Assembly (NCBI GenBank): GCA_903918595.1
Contig: CAIXFB010000191.1
Coordinates: 1-5,253, forward strand
DNA length: 5,253 nucleotides
Source of the DNA: an uncultured Actinomycetes bacterium
Lineage (GTDB): Bacteria; Actinomycetota; Actinomycetes; S36-B12
Direction: 5' to 3'
This document shows, one piece after another, positions 1-5,253 of the stretch. The first letter of the stretch is position 1. Every line of letters begins with the position of its first letter. The notes beneath the pieces are model-generated. The model did not search any database and was not told where the DNA came from. It saw only the letters and a list, made by a program, of their open reading frames with translations. The translations under genes and the position numbers were made by a program.

Positions 1-307
1 CCGGAGCAACCAAGTCCGGTTCGATTATCGGTGCCTCAGCATGTGTCGAGCGCTCAATGAGCGCGATGATCCCGAAGTAGATCAGGCAGCCGATCGCAAT
101 CCCGATGGCGGTGGGGCCGGCTCCAGCCTCGTCATAGGAGACCGCGACCAGGTCGATGGACACCGCTGAGATCACCGCACCAGCACCAAAGGCCATGAGG
201 CCACCGACATACATCGGGTTCTTCAGCTTGGGAAACCTCCAGACGAGGAGGGCTCCAACAAGGAGAGCGGACTGAGCGAGGGCTCCGAAGAGGGCGGCTT
301 CAAGCAT
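1..307 (-). CDS. ZIP-family divalent metal transporter, N-terminal part (partial, runs off left edge)
   Basis: Reading the minus strand from ATG at 307 gives 102 open codons with no stop before the window edge, so only the N-terminus is present. The protein begins MLEAALFGALAQSALLVGAL. Three hydrophobic stretches lie at about residues 5-22, 33-55 and 67-85. The second carries the small-residue-rich run MAFGAGAVISAVSIDLV, typical of the early helices of bacterial ZIP transporters, which move zinc or other divalent metals across the cytoplasmic membrane. The His-rich and metal-site helices that would settle substrate and function lie outside the window. No good Shine-Dalgarno precedes the ATG; a TAGTTT box seven bases upstream suggests a leaderless message. 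The gene diverges from the DUF4031 gene across a 77-base spacer. Family assignment is by recalled pattern, so it is likely but not certain; another small multi-spanning membrane protein cannot be excluded. Confidence 0.75.
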   Translation of the reverse strand, partial: MLEAALFGALAQSALLVGALLVWRFPKLKNPMYVGGLMAFGAGAVISAVSIDLVAVSYDEAGAGPTAIGIAIGCLIYFGIIALIERSTHAEAPIIEPDLVAP

Positions 308-314
308 GGGGGCG

Positions 315-320
315 AAACTA
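315..320 (-). promoter_or_regulatory. Possible -10 box of a leaderless promoter for the ZIP-type gene
   Basis: On the minus strand the hexamer TAGTTT fits the actinobacterial TAnnnT -10 pattern. It sits 7 bases before the ATG at 307, so transcription could begin at or next to the start codon. This fits the lack of a Shine-Dalgarno there. No convincing -35 element is seen at the usual distance, and a hexamer this degenerate occurs often by chance. Confidence 0.27.
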
Positions 321-384
321 CACCCCGATTCACCTGGCCGTGCGCTCATCGGGATTTCGCCGCATCACCTGCTTTACTCACGAC

Positions 385-663
385 ATGGCCATCCTGATCG
401 ACGCAGCGATTTGGCCCGCGCACAATCGGCTCTGGTGCCACCTGATCAGCGACACATCACTCGAAGAACTTCACACGTTCGCCGCAGCGCTTGGTGTTCC
501 CGAACGCGGGTTCGAGGGTGATCACTACGACATTCCCGAGAGTCATCGAGATGCTGCTATTTCTGCGGGTGCGCGTGAGGTCAGTTCACGCGAGTTGGTC
601 AATGCGCTCTATCTGGCGGGGATGCGCCGCCGGCCACGCTTATCGGCTTCCACTGTTCGCTGA
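385..663 (+). CDS. DUF4031 domain protein, 92 aa
   Basis: A small soluble protein that matches the actinobacterial DUF4031 family along most of its length. It opens with MAILIDAAIWPAHNRLWCHL, followed by ISDTS (21-25), ELH (28-30), the strongly conserved-looking GDHYDIP (45-51) and the closing ELVNAL..AG segment (70-79). The family has no established biochemical function that I know of; the His/Asp/Tyr cluster in GDHYD could be a binding or catalytic site, which is inference. I chose ATG 385 because homology begins at MAILID. An in-frame GTG at 340 would add 15 residues that look unlike the family. There is no clear Shine-Dalgarno before 385. The gene is divergent from the ZIP-type gene and converges on the minus-strand operon, with only about 12 bases between its stop and the end of the dihydropteroate synthase remnant. 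The Arg-rich C-terminus (81-92) seems to be a lineage-specific tail. Confidence 0.85.
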   Translation: MAILIDAAIWPAHNRLWCHLISDTSLEELHTFAAALGVPERGFEGDHYDIPESHRDAAISAGAREVSSRELVNALYLAGMRRRPRLSASTVR

Positions 664-675
664 GTTCTTTACTGG

Positions 676-1022
676 TCAGGTTGCGGAGAGCAGGCGCATG
701 GCGTTGCTCACTGCAGTAACCTGCGCCACCTCATACGGGAGGGCTTGGCAGATCGGGAAGCCAAGCTCGCGTAGGCGAAACGAATTAAGAATGACTTTGG
801 TTTGGTGCCGCACTTGGGTCAGTGGATCAACAAGATTGCCGTAGTAGAAACCCATGCCTGGGTCAATGATGATGTTCGATACGCCCGCTTCTTGGGCGGC
901 CATGCAGCGTGCTTTGCGGATTGCTGACTCGGTTCCGGTGGCAATGCTTTCGCTATAGGTCGAATCCCGGGCTAGCGCTCGAAGAGTTCGGCAAAGAATT
1001 GTAGGGAAAGCAGCTAACGTCC
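676..1022 (-). pseudogene. Dihydropteroate synthase-like gene remnant (internal fragment)
   Basis: The minus-strand frame over this interval encodes a clear internal piece of a folate-pathway dihydropteroate synthase-like TIM barrel. It includes the block NIIIDPGMGFYYGNL (about 867-825), then a VRHQTKVILNSFRLRELG segment and ICQALPYE. Family members normally continue with CHALPHAF and a long C-terminal part including a THEV motif. Here the match ends at ALPYE and a stop follows 16 codons later. Upstream, the frame is open back to 1116 but has no ATG, GTG or TTG between the ribD-like stop and ATG 903, and the N-terminal barrel strands are missing, their place being occupied by the ribD-like gene. 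The recognisable homology probably starts near 920-930; the left end of the remnant on this strand is therefore approximate. A short expressed protein from ATG 903 (75 aa) could not form a barrel. I did not find the missing C-terminal portion in the other two minus frames over 601-720. The folP-type identity is from recalled family motifs. Confidence 0.65.
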
Positions 1023-1769
1023 CTATGCAGACTTCGCTGAATCGGCACGGAGGTAGCGCGTAAACAGGAAGCCCTCGTCTTGCAGCACGTGCGCCAGTTT
1101 CAGTTTTTGGGGAGCGTCAAAGTCAGCGTGCAGTAGCGCCTGACCATTGTTGGCAAGGGTCGGCGAGATTGCCACATCGAATTCATCAACGCGGCCAGCC
1201 TTGGTGAGATCGCCCAAGAGACGCGCCCCGCCCTCGCAGACGATTCGCTTGAGCCCCATGTCAGTGAGTACATCGACGATGGCGCCGGGGTTGCTGTTGA
1301 TGTCCGTGACTCGAATTAACTCACAGTGCTTGCTTGCCTCGATAGCTGCTGCCTCATCACAAATAGATGTTGTGATCACGATGGGCTGCCGGTAGGACTC
1401 ACTGAAAACAGGCAACTCCCACGGCAGATCCAGACTCGCGCTGACGATCGCGGTGACGGAGGCATCGTCGAGCCCTTGGGAACGTCGTTCTTCAAGAATC
1501 TCCGGGAGAACTTTCATCGGCGAGTATTTCTCGGCGCGCATCGTGCTCGCACCTATTAATACGACGTCACTAAAACTGCGCACCTGCTTCATGATCAAGC
1601 GGTCGGTAGGTGAGGAGATTGAACCGCTGCGCCCATCGGATCCTGAGATCGCGCCGTCGAGACTCATCACCATCATCGCGCGCACCCAGGTGCCGTGAAC
1701 GGGCCAGGCGTAGGCGCTACTGATGTCGGGCTGCGCGCCCGTCTCAGGGAAAACTTGCGTCAGGGTCAC
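1023..1769 (-). CDS. RibD C-terminal-like / pyrimidine reductase family protein (DHFR fold), 248 aa
   Basis: A stand-alone reductase domain of the RibD_C family, with the dihydrofolate-reductase fold. Known members reduce the ribosyl side chain of 5-amino-6-ribosylamino-uracil phosphate in riboflavin synthesis using NADPH; some actinobacterial paralogues (for example M. tuberculosis Rv2671) can act on folate. Visible motifs are the substrate/cofactor segment MSLDGAISG (35-43), FSDVVLIGASTMRAEKY (66-82), the nucleotide-binding-like VCEGGARLLGDL (177-188), DEFDVAISPTLA (195-206) and a closing LFTRYLR (235-241). The length is usual for the single-domain family and there is no deaminase domain. 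Translation starts with GTG at 1769, which overlaps the dprE2 stop as GTGA; only a weak purine run (GGAAA, 8 bases upstream) precedes it, so translation probably depends on coupling to dprE2. The dihydropteroate synthase remnant follows immediately. Whether the substrate is a flavin precursor, a folate or something linked to the arabinose pathway cannot be told from sequence. Confidence 0.88.
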   Translation of the reverse strand: MTLTQVFPETGAQPDISSAYAWPVHGTWVRAMMVMSLDGAISGSDGRSGSISSPTDRLIMKQVRSFSDVVLIGASTMRAEKYSPMKVLPEILEERRSQGLDDASVTAIVSASLDLPWELPVFSESYRQPIVITTSICDEAAAIEASKHCELIRVTDINSNPGAIVDVLTDMGLKRIVCEGGARLLGDLTKAGRVDEFDVAISPTLANNGQALLHADFDAPQKLKLAHVLQDEGFLFTRYLRADSAKSA

Positions 1770-2524
1770 GAAGGGAGTTTCCGGAAGATCGGCCGCGGCA
1801 CGGTCTTCACCACACCCATCAGATAGCGAAGGTTGCCGGGGGCATAGATGGTGTGTTTTCCCTTGCGCAGACCAACGATGATCGCCTTGGCAACATCGGG
1901 GGCATCGGTTGTCATGGGAGCTTCAGGCAGACCGGCACTCATGCGGGTGCGCACCATGCCGGGACGCACCACCATCACATGCGCACCCGATCCCTGCAGC
2001 GCATCGCCGAGTCCTTGAGCGAAAGCATCAAGGCCGGCCTTGGTGGAGCCGTACACATAGTTGGATCGACGCGCACGATCACCGGCAACACTAGAAATGA
2101 CGACGAGAGAACCGTGGCCTTGCTGACGCAGGCGACGGGCGACGTGCAGGCCAGAACTTACGGCGCCGGTGTAGTTGGTGGTTGCGATCTGCACAGCAAG
2201 GTTCGGGTCGGATTCAAACTCCATCTGATCGCCGAGCATGCCGAAAGCAAGAATCACGATATCTATGTCACAAGCATCGAAAATCTCATCGATGATGCGC
2301 TCGTGACTGGCCGTGTTGGTGGCGTCGAACTCAGCAGTCACAACTCCCTTGATTCCGGATTTCGTGAGTTCTTCGACCGCGCTTGTGAGACCTGCCGATG
2401 CGCGCCCAGCCAACACAACGCGGTTGATCCGATTGCGCGGGAGTGCTGTGACTGTTGCCAGCGCGATTTCGCTGGAACCGCCAAGAACAAGTACGGACTG
2501 GGGATCACCGAGTGCGTCGATCAC
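1766..2524 (-). CDS. dprE2: Decaprenylphosphoryl-2-keto-beta-D-erythro-pentose reductase DprE2
   Basis: A short-chain dehydrogenase/reductase, 252 aa, nearly the same length as M. tuberculosis DprE2 (254). It reduces the 2'-keto lipid made by DprE1 to decaprenyl-phosphoryl-arabinose, the second half of the ribose-to-arabinose epimerisation, at the inner face of the membrane. Visible features are the Rossmann glycine motif VLGGSSEIALA (13-23), AFGMLGD (93-99), ISS (143-145) with the likely catalytic serine, and YGSTK (158-162) supplying Tyr and Lys. The family-specific RPGMVRTRMSA (187-197) and the terminal PRPIFRKLPS closely recall mycobacterial DprE2. The frame is open further upstream to 2596, but GTG 2524 is preferred: homology begins there (VIDALGDPQ), an AGGAGG lies 8 bases upstream, and the start overlaps the dprE1 stop as GTGA. 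The C-terminus overlaps the ribD-like start the same way. Confidence 0.95.
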   Translation of the reverse strand: MIDALGDPQSVLVLGGSSEIALATVTALPRNRINRVVLAGRASAGLTSAVEELTKSGIKGVVTAEFDATNTASHERIIDEIFDACDIDIVILAFGMLGDQMEFESDPNLAVQIATTNYTGAVSSGLHVARRLRQQGHGSLVVISSVAGDRARRSNYVYGSTKAGLDAFAQGLGDALQGSGAHVMVVRPGMVRTRMSAGLPEAPMTTDAPDVAKAIIVGLRKGKHTIYAPGNLRYLMGVVKTVPRPIFRKLPS

Positions 2525-3921
2525 AGTTGCAGCCTCCTGGCCAAATCGGATGTGAAAACTCCGTGCGGATCCATTGAGGATCGCACCTCCTGCCACTGTG
2601 CCAGACGCGGGTAGGTGCGCCGGAACATCTCTGGGGACTGCCGCGAATCTTTGGCGAGGTACAGCCGGCCGCCAGAATCGGCAACAAGCTCATCGAGTCC
2701 GTCGAGCGTGCCGGCTAACCCCGCAACCCCGGTGGGGATATCCATCGCGAGGGTCCAGCCCTTCTCGGGAAAGGACAGTGGTGCCGGGTTTGCTGGGCCG
2801 AACCTCTTGAGCACGGTCAGAAAACTGGGTGCGCCCACTGCGCGCAGGCGAGCTAGCGCTTCTCCGATCACATGCCCGGCAGAGTCAGGAACAACAAATT
2901 GGTACTGCAGAAAACCGGCCGGCCCATACACACGGTTCCACTCCTGCACGCCGTCGAGTGGATGGAAGAACGCGGCGATGCTGTGGATGTCGCCTGCTCT
3001 CGACTTCGGGTGTTTGCGAAACCAGGCTTCATTGAATGCGCGCATTGAAAGTTTGTTGATCAAGCCGCCGGGAATGAACTTTGGTGCGGTTGCCACAACT
3101 TTCGGGTCATAGACCAGTGCGGTACTGCGCTTTGCCGAGGTAAGTTGATCGAGGGTTGCGTGCTCACCACTCGTAATGACCCCCCGCCCAGCGGTTGAGA
3201 CGCTGTCGATCCACGCGACGCTGTAGCGGTAGCGCGCATCGGCATCGATCATCTTGGCCATGAGCTCGTCGAGGTTTGTACCCCGCTCGGTATCAACACT
3301 CATCAAGGCCGATTGGATCGGAATCACGTTGAACGTTGCTTGAACGATCACTCCGGTCAAACCCATGCCACCCACGGTTGCCCAGAACTCGTTGCTGTTC
3401 AACATATCGGTGGGCGAAAGTGTGCGAATTGCACCCGTGCCATCAATCAGAGTTAACGACGTGACGTGCGAACCAAAGCTGCCATCCACGTGATGGTTCT
3501 TGCCGTGGATGTCTGCCGCGATCGCACCACCCACCGTGACCATCCGCGTGCCCGGCGTGACAGGCACAAAGAATCCGTGCGGCACGATGCCGGTAAGAAT
3601 TTCATCGAGGCTCGCGCCCGCATCGGCAGTGACCGTTGCAGTCGCAGGATCAAGAGTGAACGTGTTCATCGACGGCATGCGCAGCACCGTGGCGCCGCCG
3701 GACTGCGCAGCATCACCATAAGAACGGCCAAGCCCGCGAGCCAGCACTCCGCGTGCTCCTGCGTGCACGATTGCTGTTTGCACGTCTTCGATGCTGTGTG
3801 GTTCACGGACGAACGCCATAGATGGAGCGGTGCGTCCCCATCCGGTGAGCAGTTCCTCGTCTTCTGTGCGGAGTAGCGGCGAGGCTGCGTCGCTCACGTT
3901 GTTCACGTCGTGCTTACTCAT
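2521..3921 (-). CDS. dprE1: Decaprenylphosphoryl-beta-D-ribose 2'-oxidase DprE1
   Basis: FAD-dependent oxidase of the vanillyl-alcohol oxidase/PCMH family, 466 aa against 461 in M. tuberculosis. It oxidises the 2'-hydroxyl of decaprenyl-phosphoryl-ribose to the keto intermediate handed to DprE2. The FAD-binding half shows LTGWGRTAPS (25-34), ARGLGRSYGDAAQ (61-73), VTPGTRMVTVGGAIAADIHG (121-140) and KNHHVDGSFGSHV (141-153). The substrate half shows WFRKHPKSRAGD (300-311), HPLDGVQEWNRVYGPAGFLQ (320-339), APLSFPEKGW (380-389) and GGRLYLAKDSR (417-427). Lys424 matches catalytic Lys418 of the mycobacterial enzyme. Position 392, equivalent to mycobacterial Cys387 that benzothiazinones attack, is Ala (codon 2748-2746). 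Phe319 replaces mycobacterial Tyr314 and Ala136 replaces the cysteine before DIHGKNHH. There is no signal peptide, in line with a peripheral enzyme. ATG 3921 overlaps the ubiA stop as ATGA, with AGGTG 10 bases upstream. Confidence 0.97.
   Translation of the reverse strand: MSKHDVNNVSDAASPLLRTEDEELLTGWGRTAPSMAFVREPHSIEDVQTAIVHAGARGVLARGLGRSYGDAAQSGGATVLRMPSMNTFTLDPATATVTADAGASLDEILTGIVPHGFFVPVTPGTRMVTVGGAIAADIHGKNHHVDGSFGSHVTSLTLIDGTGAIRTLSPTDMLNSNEFWATVGGMGLTGVIVQATFNVIPIQSALMSVDTERGTNLDELMAKMIDADARYRYSVAWIDSVSTAGRGVITSGEHATLDQLTSAKRSTALVYDPKVVATAPKFIPGGLINKLSMRAFNEAWFRKHPKSRAGDIHSIAAFFHPLDGVQEWNRVYGPAGFLQYQFVVPDSAGHVIGEALARLRAVGAPSFLTVLKRFGPANPAPLSFPEKGWTLAMDIPTGVAGLAGTLDGLDELVADSGGRLYLAKDSRQSPEMFRRTYPRLAQWQEVRSSMDPHGVFTSDLARRLQL
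2533..2538 (-). promoter_or_regulatory. Strong Shine-Dalgarno deciding the dprE2 start
   Basis: The minus strand reads AGGAGG, eight bases before GTG 2524 and inside the last codons of dprE1. This perfect anti-16S match fixes the dprE2 start at 2524 instead of the longer in-frame candidate at 2596, and allows both coupled and independent initiation. Confidence 0.85.
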
Positions 3922-4841
3922 ACGCCTGACGCACCTAAACCGAATAGCACCAACCAGATCAGGCCGAGGGCGAGCAACACTTTGTCGCCAAGCGCTGCAT
4001 CCTCAGGTGCTTCCGCTTCACCGCGATCCACCACAACTCCGTACCGCAAAATGGCGAGCACAAAAGGAAGCACGCTCCACTCCGCCCACGGGAAACTGGC
4101 GGGGGTTGCCGCAACGTCGAATGCCCACAGGCAGTAACCGGTGATAGTCACTGCGGCTGCAGTTGCCCATACGAAGCGCAGGTAGCCGAGGGTGTAGCCG
4201 TCAAGACTGCGCCGGGTGTGACTGCTAGGAGTGTGAGCACCGTCGGCGGTCTCTTCCAACGTGCGGTGCAGTTCGCTATAACGCTTTCCGGCGGCCATGA
4301 ACAATGAGCCAAAGCCAGCAACGATCAGGAACCACTGCGAGATCGGTAGATCAGATGCGGCACCACCTGCGATCGCGCGCAATAAGAAACCCATAGCGAG
4401 CAATGCAAGTTCTATCACCGGCTCGTGCTTGAGGAACAGGGAGTAGGCGATGGTGAAGACCGCGTAGGCGACGATTACGCCGGCGAGTGCAAGTGAAATC
4501 CAGAACGAGAGTGCAAGAGCTGCAATAGCGAGCACCCCCGCTGCCGCGATCGCAACTCCCGGCGCGAGTTGCCCAGCAGCGATCGGCCGAGCGCGCTTTG
4601 TTGGATGATCACGATCGGATGCAACATCGCGCACATCGTTGAGTAAATACGTTGCACTCGAAATCAAACAGAACGCAACAAAGGCACCGATCGAAGGCCA
4701 CAGAACTGAGGGTTCAAAAAGTGAACCGGCTGCAAGTGGTGCAGCAAACACAAGAACGTTTTTTGCCCATTGCCGCGGACGCATCGCAACCACGAGAGCG
4801 GTGAAGGCACTGCGCTGCGGGATGTTCACATCCGTCGACAT
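3918..4841 (-). CDS. ubiA: Decaprenyl-phosphate phosphoribosyltransferase (UbiA family)
   Basis: Integral membrane prenyltransferase-fold enzyme, 307 aa against about 302 for M. tuberculosis Rv3806c. It joins 5-phosphoribose from PRPP to decaprenyl phosphate, the committed step towards decaprenyl-phosphoryl-arabinose. The Mg/diphosphate-binding motif is NDVRDVASDRDHPTKRARP (68-86; Asn68, Asp69, Asp72, Asp76). The second polar site is YSLFLKHEPVIE (133-144). The PRPP-type signatures LRAIAGG (154-160), SQWFL (168-172), GSLFMAAGKRYSEL (178-191) and YLRFVWA (220-226) match Rv3806c closely and distinguish it from menaquinone and heme UbiA enzymes. About eight or nine hydrophobic segments are seen, ending at 287-304. 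Translation starts at ATG 4841, whose A is the last base of the upstream stop (TGATG), with GAGGAG five bases before it. The phosphatase needed for the next pathway step is not encoded in this window. Confidence 0.95.
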   Translation of the reverse strand: MSTDVNIPQRSAFTALVVAMRPRQWAKNVLVFAAPLAAGSLFEPSVLWPSIGAFVAFCLISSATYLLNDVRDVASDRDHPTKRARPIAAGQLAPGVAIAAAGVLAIAALALSFWISLALAGVIVAYAVFTIAYSLFLKHEPVIELALLAMGFLLRAIAGGAASDLPISQWFLIVAGFGSLFMAAGKRYSELHRTLEETADGAHTPSSHTRRSLDGYTLGYLRFVWATAAAVTITGYCLWAFDVAATPASFPWAEWSVLPFVLAILRYGVVVDRGEAEAPEDAALGDKVLLALGLIWLVLFGLGASGV

Positions 4842-5253
4842 CAGTTCTCCTCTCGTTCTTCGAATGCGCCCGGATCAGCATCGCCAACGATCCGCGCGAT
4901 CTGGGGAACAACGAGCAGCCAGGTGATCACATGCATCACGAGCAGCCAAATGCGCGTGGACCAGATCACCTCGGCCGGTTGAACGATTGGGCTGATGCAG
5001 GAAAGTAGCGCGAGCACCGTGCCGATGAGCAACACGATGCGGCCACCAAAGCGCACACCGCGCAGCAGCCCGGCGAGAGCAGCTCCGGCCACACCGGCTG
5101 CCAGCGGGATGAGCAGAACGACGATCCAGGGCAAAACGGCAACCCCGCCCACACCCTGCACCTCAAAGGGCACCCCGATCACGCGGGCGAAGACGTAGAG
5201 AATCAGACAGATGACCCCCGAATAGGCCCCGGTGACCACCCCTGCATAGAGGA
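4841..5253 (-). CDS. DUF6069-like four-helix membrane protein (5' end open at right edge)
   Basis: A small hydrophobic protein of at least 132 residues. Counted from GTG 5239, four likely membrane helices lie at about 4-22, 35-57, 67-84 and 97-117, followed by a short acidic cytosolic-type tail (GDADPGAFEEREEN). The segment before helix 4, ending in WSTRIWLLVMHVITW, has the conserved-looking TR and MH residues I associate with the actinobacterial DUF6069 family, for which no function is established. The frame stays open to the window edge (LYAG precedes GTG 5239), that GTG has no Shine-Dalgarno, and the extra residues extend helix 1 sensibly. The true start therefore probably lies beyond 5253; GTG 5239 is a fallback. 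The stop overlaps the ubiA start as TGATG, so it is the first gene of the coupled block visible here. It has no PAP2 or other phosphatase motif, so it is not an obvious source of the missing pathway phosphatase. Confidence 0.7.
   Translation of the reverse strand, partial: LYAGVVTGAYSGVICLILYVFARVIGVPFEVQGVGGVAVLPWIVVLLIPLAAGVAGAALAGLLRGVRFGGRIVLLIGTVLALLSCISPIVQPAEVIWSTRIWLLVMHVITWLLVVPQIARIVGDADPGAFEEREEN
4847..4852 (-). promoter_or_regulatory. Shine-Dalgarno of ubiA
   Basis: The minus strand reads GAGGAG, five bases before ATG 4841 and within the last codons of the DUF6069-like gene. It supports this start over any internal Met and fits re-initiation at the TGATG junction. Confidence 0.75.

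Noticed and set aside
614..633. GGCG/CGCC-rich short hairpin near the end of the DUF4031 gene as a bidirectional terminator
   Set aside because: It lies inside coding sequence, has a four-base stem and no following T-run on either strand.
491..844. Plus-strand open frame overlapping DUF4031 and the dihydropteroate synthase remnant
   Set aside because: It overlaps the recognisable DUF4031 frame out of phase and its product has no family-like motifs.
1002..1025. Six-base inverted repeat TAGGGA / TCCCTA with a 12-base loop over the ribD-like stop codon, a possible terminator
   Set aside because: The stem is short and only half G/C, the loop is long and no T-run follows on the minus strand; this is expected by chance.
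676..1116. RibD-dihydropteroate synthase fusion, because the remnant's frame is open back into the 3' end of the ribD-like gene
   Set aside because: The two frames differ, the ribD-like protein ends with a natural family-like C-terminus, and the overlapping stretch in the remnant's frame shows no synthase homology.
1853..2614. Long plus-strand open frame (253 codons) opposite dprE2
   Set aside because: Its translation is Cys/His/Arg-rich with no family resemblance, and it lies antisense to a well-conserved SDR gene; it is a codon-bias shadow.
4841..5239. The membrane protein ahead of ubiA as the missing decaprenyl-phosphoryl-5-phosphoribose phosphatase
   Set aside because: No PAP2-type KxxxxxxRP, PSGH or SRxxxxxHxxxD motif is present.

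Overview
The window looks like chromosomal DNA of a moderately high-GC actinobacterium, probably close to the Microbacteriaceae. This placement rests on gene content and protein similarity recalled by eye, not on a search. All main products resemble actinobacterial families: DprE1, DprE2, a decaprenyl-phosphate phosphoribosyltransferase, a DUF4031 protein, an actinobacterial-type ZIP transporter and a DUF6069-like membrane protein. No rRNA, tRNA, CRISPR array, insertion sequence or phage gene was found.

Layout. At the left edge (1-307, minus) is the N-terminal part of a ZIP-type metal transporter that runs off the window. A 77-base divergent spacer separates it from a small DUF4031 gene (385-663, plus). 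Next, on the minus strand, is a decayed piece of a dihydropteroate synthase-like gene (about 676-1022). From there to the right edge everything is one tightly packed minus-strand block. In transcription order (right to left) it holds a DUF6069-like membrane protein (open at the right edge), a UbiA-family decaprenyl-phosphate phosphoribosyltransferase, dprE1, dprE2 and a RibD-C/pyrimidine-reductase-like gene. Every junction in this block is a stop/start overlap: TGATG, ATGA, GTGA, GTGA. The operon promoter must lie beyond the right edge.

How the genes work together. UbiA transfers phosphoribose from PRPP to decaprenyl phosphate. After a dephosphorylation whose enzyme is not in this window, DprE1 (FAD oxidase) and DprE2 (NAD(P)H reductase) epimerise the ribose at C2' to give decaprenyl-phosphoryl-arabinose, the lipid-linked arabinose donor. 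Having all three in one coupled run is a compact version of a pathway whose genes are more dispersed in Mycobacterium. The RibD-like reductase tied to the end of the operon and the DUF6069-like membrane protein at its head are the less explained parts. The DprE1 also carries alanine where mycobacterial DprE1 has the cysteine attacked by benzothiazinones.
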